Assembly (NCBI RefSeq): GCF_026342735.1
Contig: NZ_JAPEMM010000001.1
Coordinates: 5,952,001 to 6,016,000 of the forward strand
Source: Streptomyces sp. NBC_00193
GTDB lineage: Bacteria > Actinomycetota > Actinomycetes > Streptomycetales > Streptomycetaceae
Direction: 5' to 3'
DNA: 64,000 nt
Positions 35,340-43,228 of this stretch are shown here, piece by piece. The translations under genes and the position numbers were made by a program. The notes under the pieces are model-generated. The model made no database searches. It saw only the letters and a list, made by a program, of their open reading frames with translations, and was not told where the DNA came from. Each line of letters begins with the position of its first letter. Positions within the stretch are counted from its first letter, which is position 1.

Positions 35340-36338
35340 CCCCGGGCTGCCGGGTGCGTACCGGCCGGTGTCGAGGACTCCGGCCTTCGCGAGGCTGAAG
35401 CCGAGTTCGGCCCTGCTGCGGCTGCCGAAGCGGGTCGAGGCGCGTTTGATGTGCGCGCCGATGGTGCGGGTGCTCAGGCCGAGCCGTTTGGAAATGGCCT
35501 CGTCCGTATGCCCCTTCACCATGAGTTCGAGAATCGCGTGCTGGATTTCGTCGGTGAGCCGGGGAGGGCGTTGTCCCGTGGTGTCGAACTCGACGGGGAC
35601 GGCCCGTTCCCACACGGCCTCGAAGGTTTTCGTGAGGTACTGGATCAGGCCGGGTTCGCGGATTTCCAGGGCGTACGCCTCCTTTCCGCTCGCGGCGAGG
35701 ACCGCGATGAAGGCGGCCGACCGGTCGCACACGATCAGCCGCTCGAACCTCTCGCCCACCGTCCGCACTTCGGCGCCCTCTTGGGTGACCCGTTCGATGT
35801 GGGCGAGCGTCGGGCCGTGCGCGCGGACGGTGTGGCCGTAGATCGTGCGCTGGCGAACCCCCCGGCCGGCCAGGGCGAGATCGCGGGGCAGCGCGTCGGT
35901 CAGCGCTCCGGAGGGCCGGCCGCCCTCGGGGTGCGCACTGAGCAGTTCCTCGGTGCAGGTCTCCAGGGCTCCCTGGACGGCGGTGTCGATGACCTCGCGG
36001 CCGATCAGCGGCTGTACGTGGGCCTTGTGGCGCTGGCGTTCGTGCCGGTAGACGGCGTCCAGCGGGGAGAGGGAGGCGATCAGGGCGTCGAGGGCGGCCC
36101 GCTGGTCCAGGATGGCCCGTTTGATCGGCCGCGCGAGGGTGATCGCGGCGACCGAGGGCGGTACCGGGAGGTGTTCGGGGGAGCCCTCCAGTTTCCGCAG
36201 CAGCCCGAAGGCGATCAGGCAGCTCGGAACGGTCCCCGATAAGCCGCCCTCGCGTAATGCCGTTCGGTAGGCGGCCGCGCAGTCGCCGCAGACCGACGTG
36301 CAGCCGTCCATGTCGGGATGTGCGGTGTTGGTGTTCAT
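35313..36338 (-). CDS. LuxR-type helix-turn-helix transcriptional regulator
   Basis: A 341-residue regulator with a C-terminal LuxR HTH: LTDEIQHAILELMVKGHTDEAISKRLGLSTRTIGAHIKRASTRFGSRSRAELG. Residues 100-260 resemble the TrmB/phospholipase-D-like sensor region found in orphan Streptomyces LuxR proteins. The N-terminus has a CTSVCGDC cysteine cluster that could bind metal. AAGGGGG precedes the ATG at 36338. It converges with the FUSC gene. The target and signal are unknown. Confidence 0.82.
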   Translation of the reverse strand: MNTNTAHPDMDGCTSVCGDCAAAYRTALREGGLSGTVPSCLIAFGLLRKLEGSPEHLPVPPSVAAITLARPIKRAILDQRAALDALIASLSPLDAVYRHERQRHKAHVQPLIGREVIDTAVQGALETCTEELLSAHPEGGRPSGALTDALPRDLALAGRGVRQRTIYGHTVRAHGPTLAHIERVTQEGAEVRTVGERFERLIVCDRSAAFIAVLAASGKEAYALEIREPGLIQYLTKTFEAVWERAVPVEFDTTGQRPPRLTDEIQHAILELMVKGHTDEAISKRLGLSTRTIGAHIKRASTRFGSRSRAELGFSLAKAGVLDTGRYAPGSPGSGAHQRGA

Positions 36339-36474
36339 CTGGACCCCCTTCTTGTTCCGGCAATGCAAGATCAGGATGCCCCGGTCCGTTGGCCGCGGGG
36401 GAGGGGAACGGCAGGATCCTTCCTGCCTGGTGATCGCGAAATGACCCACATGACCGGTGGCGGGAGTGGCGACG

Positions 36475-36768
36475 GTGAAGCGAAACATTCGTTCCGAACG
36501 CAGGATTCCGCCGGCAGGCCTGATCGAGGCGCTGGACATGCTGGCCCGGGCACGCAAGGCGGTGGACGACGCGTACGGATCCGACGAGCAACTCGCCCGA
36601 GTGGCGTTGCACTTGATCGACTGCGCCGCCGACGCCTCGGCCCTGATCTCCCGCGAAGACGGCCTGGAGGCGGCCCGCGAGGCGCTGGGCTCCGCCCGCT
36701 CCGCGGTGGTCGCCGCCACCGCGGCGGTCCGCGTGATCCACGACGCCGACCGCGCCGCCCGTCTCTGA
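36475..36768 (+). CDS. Small conserved-looking hypothetical protein
   Basis: A 97-residue, mostly helical Ala-rich protein (ALDMLARARKAVDDAYG, RVALHLIDCAADASALI, EAAREALGSARSAVVAATAAVRVIHDADRAARL). The amphipathic helices suggest a small coiled bundle. GTG 36475 has GGGAG eight bases upstream; a GTG at 36457 would add six residues. It lies between the divergent LuxR gene and the nitric oxide synthase gene. Function unknown. Confidence 0.65.
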   Translation: MKRNIRSERRIPPAGLIEALDMLARARKAVDDAYGSDEQLARVALHLIDCAADASALISREDGLEAAREALGSARSAVVAATAAVRVIHDADRAARL

Positions 36769-36995
36769 GCCTCCGGTCCGAGCGTCCGGCGATGCCGCGG
36801 ATGGTACGTCCGCCCCTGCCCTTCCCGCAGGCCGATCGATGAAGATCACACGGAGGAGTGTTCCGGGCGCGCCTTCCACACGCCGCTGACCTGCGGCGTG
36901 TACAACGGGTGATTGTTCATTGCACATTCATCCGGCAGGGCGCTGCTCCACGGCGCGCGGGGTGGACCTGGTCGGACAGGGGGTAACCGCCCGGA

Positions 36996-38144
36996 ATGGA
37001 AATACTTCAAGAGTGCTCCAGCACCGCTCAGGTGTGGGAAGCGGCCGAGGAGTTCATCCGACTGTTCCACAGGGAGAGTCCGGACGCGGGTGATCCGCGC
37101 GAGCGGCTCGCCGCCGTACGGGCCGAGCTCGCCGAGACGGGCACGTACCGGCACACTCCCGAGGAGCTGGAGCACGGCGCCCGCGTGGCGTGGCGCAACA
37201 GCAACCGCTGCATAGGCAGGCTGTACTGGAACTCGCTGCGCGTCCGCGACCGCCGCGGGCTCACCGATGCCGACGGGATCGCCGAGGAGTGCTTCGAGCA
37301 CCTGCGCGAGGCGACCAACGGCGGCCGGGTCCGGCCCACCATCACGGTCTTCGCCCCCGACACCCCGGACCGTCCCGGCCCGGTCATCTGGAGCGAACAG
37401 CTCGTCCGGTACGCCGGCTACGGCGACCACCCCTCGATAACCGTCGGCGACGCCCGCAACGCCGAGCTCACGAGCGCCCTGCTGGCCCTCGGCTGGTCCC
37501 GCGGCCCCGGCACCCCCTTCGACCTCCTCCCGCTGGTCGTGCAGGGGGTCGACGACAAACCCCGCTGGTTCGACGTCCCGCAGGACGCCGTGCTGGAGGT
37601 GCCCATCGAGCACCCCGACGGAGCGGCGGGCGGTGACGGCTGGTCGGACTGGGGCCTGCGCTGGCACGCCGTACCCGCGATCTCCAACATGTGCCTGGAG
37701 ATCGGCGGCATCCACTACCCGGCGGCGCCCTTCAACGGCTGGTACATGGGCACCGAGATCGGCGCCCGCAACCTTGCCGACACCGACCGCTACAACCTGC
37801 TGCCCGCGGTCGCCCGCCGCATGGGCCTCGACACCGCCAGCGACCGTTCCCTCTGGAAGGACCGCGCCCTCGTCGAGCTCAACCGGGCGGTGCTGCACTC
37901 CTTCGACCGGGCCAAGGTCACCATCGCCGACCACCACACGGAGTCCCGGCGCTTCCTGACCCACCTGGAGAAGGAGGAGCGCAAGGGCCGTGACGTGGGC
38001 GCGGACTGGTCCTGGATCGTGCCGCCCATCTCCGGGTCCGCGACCCCGGTCTTCCACCGCACCTACGAGGACCGGCCGAGCTCGACCGCCTACGTCCACC
38101 ACCCCGGAGCACAAGAACGTGCCCAAGGGCGGGATTTGGTCTAG
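36996..38144 (+). CDS. nos: Bacterial nitric oxide synthase, oxygenase domain
   Basis: A 382-residue NOS oxygenase that oxidises L-arginine to citrulline and NO with haem and a pterin. AWRNSNRCIGRLYW gives the haem-thiolate Cys72. WGLRWHAVPAISNMCLEIGGIHYPAAPFNGWYMGTEIGARNLADTDRYN carries the haem pocket Trp and the substrate Glu of GTEIGARN. DHHTESRRFLTHLEKEE and ADWSWIVPPISGSATPVFH form the pterin/dimer side. There is no reductase domain, as in other bacteria, so cellular flavoproteins must supply electrons. No thaxtomin genes adjoin it. The ribosome site is weak. Confidence 0.95.
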   Translation: MEILQECSSTAQVWEAAEEFIRLFHRESPDAGDPRERLAAVRAELAETGTYRHTPEELEHGARVAWRNSNRCIGRLYWNSLRVRDRRGLTDADGIAEECFEHLREATNGGRVRPTITVFAPDTPDRPGPVIWSEQLVRYAGYGDHPSITVGDARNAELTSALLALGWSRGPGTPFDLLPLVVQGVDDKPRWFDVPQDAVLEVPIEHPDGAAGGDGWSDWGLRWHAVPAISNMCLEIGGIHYPAAPFNGWYMGTEIGARNLADTDRYNLLPAVARRMGLDTASDRSLWKDRALVELNRAVLHSFDRAKVTIADHHTESRRFLTHLEKEERKGRDVGADWSWIVPPISGSATPVFHRTYEDRPSSTAYVHHPGAQERAQGRDLV

Positions 38145-38163
38145 ACCCTTCTGTTACCGTCGC

Positions 38164-38202
38164 TCCCAGGGGGTACCTCCCAGCGGTAGCTGGGGGAGGA
38201 TC
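38164..38202. repeat. Intergenic palindromic repeat of the GGTACCTCCCAGC type
   Basis: The stretch with GGGGGTACCTCCCAGC, a GGTA loop and GCTGGGGGAGG folds into a short stem and sits in the gap before the lactonase gene. I recall very similar GTACCTCCCAGC-GCTGGGGGAG sequences as common dispersed repeats in Streptomyces intergenic regions; this is from memory, not a search. Confidence 0.55.
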
Positions 38203-38226
38203 CGGAACGGCGGAGAGGGGCTTCTC

Positions 38227-39315
38227 GTGGGCGACGCGGACAGTGGTGTGGGCGGTACGGACCGTACGGCCGACGGCGGCGGACACCGGGCCTGGATCGG
38301 CTCGTTCACCTCGGGGGGCGGCCGCGGTGTCACCACCGCGGCCGTGGATCCGGCCACCGGAGCGCTGACCCCGCTGTCGGCGACGGACGCCGTCGCGGAC
38401 CCCTCGTACCTGGCCCACGACCCCGTCACCGGCGTGCTGTACGCCGTGAGCGAGACGGAACAGGGCGCCGTGGGCGCCTTCCGGACCGCCGCCGCGGGGC
38501 TCGTCCCCCTCGGTGCGGTCGTCCCCGTCGGCGGCTCCGGCCCCACCCACCTCAGCGTGGCCGGGCGCCGGCTGCTGACGGCCAACTACACCTCGGGCAG
38601 CGTCAGCAGCCTCCCGCTCGCCGCCGACGGCTCGATCGGGGAGCCCGCCGCCGTGATCGCCCACCAGGGCTCCGGCCCCGACGCCGGCCGGCAGAAGGGC
38701 CCGCACGCCCACCAGGTGCTGCCCGCCCCCGGCGGCCGCTGGGTGCTCAGCGTCGACCTCGGCACCGACTCGGTGCGGGTCTGCGCACTCGACCCCGCCA
38801 CCGGAACCCCCGTGCTCCACGCCGAGACCGCGCTGCGCGCCGGGACCGGCCCCCGGCACCTGGCCTTCCACCCTTCCGGCGAGGTGGTCTACGTCCTGCA
38901 CGAGCTGGAGCCCCAGCTGACCGTCTGCCGCTGGAACAGGGAGTCGGGTGAGCTCCAACCGGTCGACGAGGTTCCGGTCGCCTCCACGGGCACTCCAGGG
39001 GCCGCAGCGGCCTACCCCTCGGCGGTCGTGACCTCGCCGGACGGCCGATTCGTCTGGGCGGCCGTCCGCGGAGCCGACACCATCGTCACCTTCTCCCTCG
39101 CCGACGGCGCGGAGAAGCCGCTGCTCACGAGCACCGTGCCGTGCGGGGGCACTTGGCCGCGCGATCTCGCCGCCGACCCCTCGGGACGCCGGCTGTACGC
39201 GGCCAACGAGCGCTCCGGCGACGTCACCTGGTTCGACGTGGACCGGGCGACGGGCGAGCCGCGCCGGGCCGGCTCGGTGGCCGTGCCCGCCGCCACCTGC
39301 GTGGTCTTCGGCTAG
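38227..39315 (+). CDS. Lactonase-family beta-propeller protein (YbhE-like)
   Basis: A 362-residue seven-bladed beta-propeller. Repeated blade motifs are visible (YLAHDPVTGVLYAVSE, THLSVAGRRLLTANYTSGSVSSLPL, HLAFHPSGEVVYVLHELEPQLTVCRW, DLAADPSGRRLYAANERSGDVTWFDVD). GPHAHQVLPAPGGRWVLSVDLGTDSV is the family's active-site segment. Members include 6-phosphogluconolactonases. GAGGGG lies seven bases before GTG 38227. The TAG stop lies in the CTAG that opens palindromic element B. Confidence 0.87.
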   Translation: MGDADSGVGGTDRTADGGGHRAWIGSFTSGGGRGVTTAAVDPATGALTPLSATDAVADPSYLAHDPVTGVLYAVSETEQGAVGAFRTAAAGLVPLGAVVPVGGSGPTHLSVAGRRLLTANYTSGSVSSLPLAADGSIGEPAAVIAHQGSGPDAGRQKGPHAHQVLPAPGGRWVLSVDLGTDSVRVCALDPATGTPVLHAETALRAGTGPRHLAFHPSGEVVYVLHELEPQLTVCRWNRESGELQPVDEVPVASTGTPGAAAAYPSAVVTSPDGRFVWAAVRGADTIVTFSLADGAEKPLLTSTVPCGGTWPRDLAADPSGRRLYAANERSGDVTWFDVDRATGEPRRAGSVAVPAATCVVFG

Positions 39316-39480
39316 GCCGTCTCTTCCGGATCTTGCCGGGCCCGCGCCGCCCGGCACCGCACCTCGCCGCGCTGCCGGGTCACCCGAGTACGTCCAGTAC
39401 GCGGGAGACCCGGCAGCGCGGCGAGGCACGGTGCCGGACGACGCGGGCCTGACCGGCAAGATCCGAAAGAGACGGCCAGG
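39312..39480. repeat. Palindromic element, copy B (169 bp)
   Basis: The outer arms (39312-39339 and 39453-39480) match those of copies A and C. The interior forms a second long stem with a perfect 19-bp segment (39363-39381 with 39405-39423). It is capped by a 19-base apex CGAGTACGTCCAGTACGCG (39385-39403) that is identical in copy C. The left end is CTAG and gives the TAG stop of the lactonase gene; the right end has decayed to CAGG. One C/A mismatch in the outer arm sits where A has C-G and C has T-A. Confidence 0.9.
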
Positions 39481-39487
39481 CCGTACC

Positions 39488-39563
39488 GCCGTACGTACGA
39501 GGGCCCGCGCCCCGGCTCGTTCGATTCGGAACGGTCCGGGGTGCGGGCCCTCGTACGTACGGC
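39488..39563. terminator. Long compound hairpin between convergent genes
   Basis: GCCGTACGTACGAGGGCCCGC (39488-39508) pairs perfectly with 39543-39563. CCCCGG/CCGGGG (39510-39515/39536-39541) and CGTTC/GAACG extend the stem inward. The structure spans 76 bases and lies 17 bases past the stop of the CbiX-like gene. It would terminate transcripts from either strand. It is unrelated in sequence to the adjacent copy B. Confidence 0.75.
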
Positions 39564-39579
39564 ATGAGCCGGGAAGGTG

Positions 39580-40494
39580 TCAGTGGGCGGCGGCGCCCAG
39601 GGTGATCCCGAGGGCGGCGGAGTACTGCGCGACGGCCAGCTTGCCGAGCGCGGGGTACGCGCCGAGCACGTCGGCGGCGCTGCAGCCGGCCTCCTTGCAG
39701 GCGGTGTCGAGGAGCCCCTCGGCGGCCTCCGGGCCGACCAGGTACGGGGCCAGCGCGAGCTGGGTCGAACCCTCGCGGCGGAGCTGGTCGGCGATCGCGG
39801 CCACCGAACCCTCCTCGTCCAGCGCGGCTGCCATCACCGGCACCGCGAGGCGGGCGGCCAGCAGCATGCCGGTGATGCCCGCGGCCTGCACGGCCTCCTC
39901 GCCGCCGGTGGTGGCCAGGACGATGCCGTCGGCGGCCGTGGTCACGCTGAAGAGCCTGGCCCGGTCGGCGCGGGCGAGCCCGGCCTCGGACAGCCGCACG
40001 TGCAGCCCCTCGGCGAGCAGGGGGTGCGGGCCGAGCGGGTCGGCGAGTTCGGCGGCGGCCGAGGAGTCCATCAGGGCCTGGCGCATGCGGCGCAGCAGAT
40101 CCCCGTCGGGGCCGGCCAGCAGGGGAACGGCCACGGCGTCCGGGCCGGTCGGCGCGGGCACCTCCTGCCCGGCGGCGCGGGCGGCCTCCGCGCGCGCGGC
40201 GCGGTCGCGGGCGACGGCGGTCAGCACGCCGGACAGGGACGGGAACTCGGTGGAGTCGTCACCGTCGAGGAAACCGACCCGGGCGTCCAGGCCGGGCAGC
40301 TCGGAGCGGCCGATGCTGATGATCTCTTCCGCGATCCCCCGCGAGGCGGCGGAGGGGGCACCGGGCACGGCGAGCACCAGCGCGGGCGCGCCCTCTGGCG
40401 CCACCGCGGGCTCGGGCCGGCGGTGCCGTCCGGTCTGGCGGGGTCGCGGCATTCGTACGGGCAGGCCATTTGCGGGCCCAGTGGGGGAGCTCAT
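39580..40494 (-). CDS. CbiX/sirohydrochlorin-chelatase-like protein, active-site His missing
   Basis: A 304-residue protein with two CbiX-like halves. The first (ALVLAVPGAPSAASRGIAEEIISIGRSELPGLDARVGFLDG) fits the beta1-alpha1-beta2 pattern of cobalt/iron chelatases, and the second half (AVPVMAAALDEEGSVAAIADQLRREGSTQLALAPYLVG) the C-terminal lobe. The usual HGSR after beta1 reads PGAP, so the catalytic His is absent at the expected site. It may not insert metal. It is upstream-adjacent to uracil-DNA glycosylase on the same strand. Confidence 0.7.
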   Translation of the reverse strand: MSSPTGPANGLPVRMPRPRQTGRHRRPEPAVAPEGAPALVLAVPGAPSAASRGIAEEIISIGRSELPGLDARVGFLDGDDSTEFPSLSGVLTAVARDRAARAEAARAAGQEVPAPTGPDAVAVPLLAGPDGDLLRRMRQALMDSSAAAELADPLGPHPLLAEGLHVRLSEAGLARADRARLFSVTTAADGIVLATTGGEEAVQAAGITGMLLAARLAVPVMAAALDEEGSVAAIADQLRREGSTQLALAPYLVGPEAAEGLLDTACKEAGCSAADVLGAYPALGKLAVAQYSAALGITLGAAAH

Positions 40495-40626
40495 GGCGCC
40501 GCATGCTACTGGTTTATCGAAACCGGGTGTTCGGGCAGGGCCTTCTCCGGCGGCATCTGTCCGTATTTATCCAAGGAATGTCAGATACCGTTCAGCGATC
40601 CGGTCACCCCTCGGACACCTCCGCGG

Positions 40627-41313
40627 TCATCCCGCGGCGGGAAGCCGCCAGTCCACGGGCTGCGCGCCCTGGCGGACCAGCAGGTCGTTGGTCCTGCTGA
40701 ACGGCCTGGAGCCGAAGAACCCGTTGTCCGCGGACATCGGGGACGGGTGCACCGACTCCACGGCCGGCAGATCGCCCAGCAGCGGCCGGAGGTTGCGCGC
40801 CTCGCGCCCCCACAACACCGACACCAGGGGTTTGCCGCGGGCCGCGAGCGCGCGGATGGCCTGCTCGGTCACCGCCTCCCAGCCCTTGCCGCGATGGGCG
40901 TTGGGCTTGCGCGGGGCGGTGGTGAGCGACCGGTTCAGCAGCAGGACGCCCTGCCGGGTCCACGGGGTCAGATCCCCGTTCCGGGGCTTGCCCGTGCCGA
41001 GATCGGCGTGCAGTTCGCGGAAGATGTTGTCCAGGCTCGGGGGCCACGGACTGACCTCGGGGGCCACCGAGAAGGAGAGGCCGATCGCGTGCCCCGGCGT
41101 CGGGTACGGATCCTGCCCGACGATCAGCACCTTCACCTCGTCGAAGGGCTGCTGGAACGCGCGCAGCACGTTCGCGCCCGCGGGGACGTAGGTTCTGCCC
41201 GCCGCGATCTCCGCGCGCAGGAAGTCGCCCATCGCGGCGATCTGCGCCGCCACCGGCTCCAGAGCCCGGGCCCAGCCCGGCTCGACGATCTCGTTCAACG
41301 GTCGTGCTGCCAC
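40627..41313 (-). CDS. ung: Uracil-DNA glycosylase (family 1)
   Basis: A 228-residue repair enzyme that removes uracil from DNA. VLIVGQDPYPTPGHAIGLSFSV carries the catalytic Asp of GQDPYP. LLLNRSLTTAPRKPNAHRGKGW is the uracil-recognition region, and ESVHPSPMSADNGFFGSRPFSRTN has the HPSP Leu-loop motif with the conserved His. The length is normal for the family. The start is a GTG at 41313. Confidence 0.96.
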   Translation of the reverse strand: MAARPLNEIVEPGWARALEPVAAQIAAMGDFLRAEIAAGRTYVPAGANVLRAFQQPFDEVKVLIVGQDPYPTPGHAIGLSFSVAPEVSPWPPSLDNIFRELHADLGTGKPRNGDLTPWTRQGVLLLNRSLTTAPRKPNAHRGKGWEAVTEQAIRALAARGKPLVSVLWGREARNLRPLLGDLPAVESVHPSPMSADNGFFGSRPFSRTNDLLVRQGAQPVDWRLPAAG

Positions 41314-41494
41314 GGTGGATCACTCTACTGGCCCAGTCCGCCGCCCGGTGCCACACCTCGGACGGGCGCCGGGACCCGCGGTGCCTCCCCGGTCGTCCGT
41401 TGTCGCTTCGATACCTGTTCGCAACTGGTTCGATTGCTCCAACTCCCCGTCCCTGACGTCACATTCATCACCGATGACGTTCGAGGGAGACGGT

Positions 41495-43129
41495 ATGGAG
41501 CCCCATGAGGACCGCACGCCCGGCACGCCCGGCACACCCCGCACGCTCCGCACGCCCAGCGCCTCCGGCGCATCCCGCAGGACCCGTCCGGCCCGGCGCA
41601 GAACGTACGGGAGACTGGCCGCCGCGCTCCTCGCCGGCGGCCTCCTGCTGACCGGCTGCGGAGCCGGCGGCGCGGACCGCACCTCCGACGGGGAGTGGAA
41701 GGGCGGCGACGCCAAGCCCCGGCCGTCCGCCAGCCGCCCCGGCGGGGAAAGCACGGAAGGGGAGAGCGACGGGCGGCGCCCCACCGGACCGCCCGCCGAC
41801 TACCTCTCCACCTTCGCGCTCGACGTGGACACCGCCAGCTACGGATACGCCCGCCGCACCCTCGCGGACGGCAAGCTCCCCGATCCCGCCACCGTGCGGC
41901 CCGAGGAGTTCGTCAACAGCTTCCGGCAGGACTACCAGCAGCCCGACGGCGACGGCTTCTCCGTCACCGTGGACGGAGCCCGCACCACCGAGGCGAACTG
42001 GTCCCTGGTCCGCGTCGGCCTCGCCACCCGGGTCGGCAACGGCGGGGCGGACGGCGCCGAGGCACGCCCGCCCGCGGCGCTCACCTTCGTCGTGGACGTC
42101 TCCGGTTCCATGGCCGAGCCCGGCCGCCTCGACCTCGTCCGCACCTCCATGGGCCTGATGACCGACGAGCTCCGCGAAGACGACTCGGTCGCCGTCGTCA
42201 CCTTCAGCGGCAAGGCCGAGACCCGGCTGCCGATGACCCGTGTCGAAGGCCACCGCGACCGGATCCACGAGGTGATCGCCGCACTGCGCACCGCCGACTC
42301 GACCAACGTGGAGGCGGGAGTCACCCGCGGGTACGAGGTCGCGGTCGAATCGCTGCGGCCCGGGGCCACCAACCGGGTCGTCCTGCTCTCCGACGCCCTG
42401 GCCAACACCGGCGCCACCTCCGCCGACACCATCCTGAACCGCATCGGCCAGGCCCGGACCAAGCACGGGATCACGCTGCTCGGCGTGGGTGTGGGCAGCG
42501 AGTACAACGACGCCTTCATGGAACAGCTCGCCGACCGGGGCGACGGGCACACCACCTACGTCTCCGACAAGGAGGGCGCCCGCAAGGTGTTCTGCCAGGA
42601 CCTCCCGGCGCAGGTGCAGTTGCGGGCCCGCGACGCGAAGGCGCAGGTGGCCTTCGATCCGCAGACCGTCGAACGCTTCCGGCTGATCGGCTACGACGAC
42701 CGCCGCGTCGCCGACGGAGACTTCAGGAACAACAACGTGGACGGGGGAGAGGTCGGCTCCGGCCACTCCGTGACCGCCCTGTACGCGGTACGGCTGCGCC
42801 CCGGTGCCAGTGGACACCTGGCGACGGCGACGGTGCGCTGGCTGGACCCGCGCACCCGCGCACCGCACGAGGAATCCGGCAAGATCGAGGCGGCGGCGCT
42901 GTCCGGCGACGTGTGGGCCTCGGCGTCCACGCGCTTCCAGGTCACCGCGGTGGCCGCCTACTTCGCCTCCGCCCTGCGCGAGCGCGACGGCGGCTGGGAG
43001 CGGGTGCCGGGCGCCGTCCCGCTGGGGAGCCTGGCCGGGCACGCCGACCGGCTGGCCGGGAGCACCGAGGACCCGGCCGTGCGCCAGCTGGCGCAGGCGG
43101 TACGCCAGGCCCGCGGACTCACCGGCTGA
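41495..43129 (+). CDS. von Willebrand factor A domain lipoprotein (YfbK-like)
   Basis: A 544-residue exported protein. A long Pro/Thr/Arg-rich N-terminal tail precedes the signal helix and a lipobox (LLLTGC). The mature protein has a YfbK N-terminal domain (YLSTFALDVDTASYGYARRTL, RPEEFVNSFRQDY). A vWA domain follows with MIDAS DVSGSM, the Ser/Thr loop and a later Asp in VVLLSDALANTG. A C-terminal domain ends it (FAQVAAYFASALRE-like). It likely binds a protein partner on the cell surface through a metal ion. GAGGGAGA precedes the ATG. Confidence 0.88.
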   Translation: MEPHEDRTPGTPGTPRTLRTPSASGASRRTRPARRRTYGRLAAALLAGGLLLTGCGAGGADRTSDGEWKGGDAKPRPSASRPGGESTEGESDGRRPTGPPADYLSTFALDVDTASYGYARRTLADGKLPDPATVRPEEFVNSFRQDYQQPDGDGFSVTVDGARTTEANWSLVRVGLATRVGNGGADGAEARPPAALTFVVDVSGSMAEPGRLDLVRTSMGLMTDELREDDSVAVVTFSGKAETRLPMTRVEGHRDRIHEVIAALRTADSTNVEAGVTRGYEVAVESLRPGATNRVVLLSDALANTGATSADTILNRIGQARTKHGITLLGVGVGSEYNDAFMEQLADRGDGHTTYVSDKEGARKVFCQDLPAQVQLRARDAKAQVAFDPQTVERFRLIGYDDRRVADGDFRNNNVDGGEVGSGHSVTALYAVRLRPGASGHLATATVRWLDPRTRAPHEESGKIEAAALSGDVWASASTRFQVTAVAAYFASALRERDGGWERVPGAVPLGSLAGHADRLAGSTEDPAVRQLAQAVRQARGLTG

Positions 43130-43185
43130 GGACCCGGACCCGGACCCGGGTCCTGGCCCGCGTCCTGTCCCGGGGCCGCACGCCG

Positions 43186-43228
43186 GTACGGGCCGCCGCC
43201 GCTAGCTGTGCAGCACGGCGGCCCGTAC
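43186..43228. terminator. Bidirectional terminator hairpin
   Basis: GTACGGGCCGCCG (43186-43198) and its exact complement CGGCGGCCCGTAC (43216-43228) flank a 17-base loop. The hairpin lies between the convergent vWA and BNR-repeat genes and overlaps the last codons of the BNR gene. Just upstream GGACCC is repeated three times. Confidence 0.65.

Noticed and set aside
36996..38144. Part of a thaxtomin biosynthetic cluster
   Set aside because: No txtA/txtB peptide synthetases or txtE-type P450 adjoin the NOS gene; the P450 in this window is 19 kb away.
39312..39480. Palindromic element as a retron, attC site or CRISPR-like unit
   Set aside because: No reverse transcriptase, integrase or cas gene is near, there is no spaced repeat array, and the symmetry is a single nested hairpin with CTAG ends.
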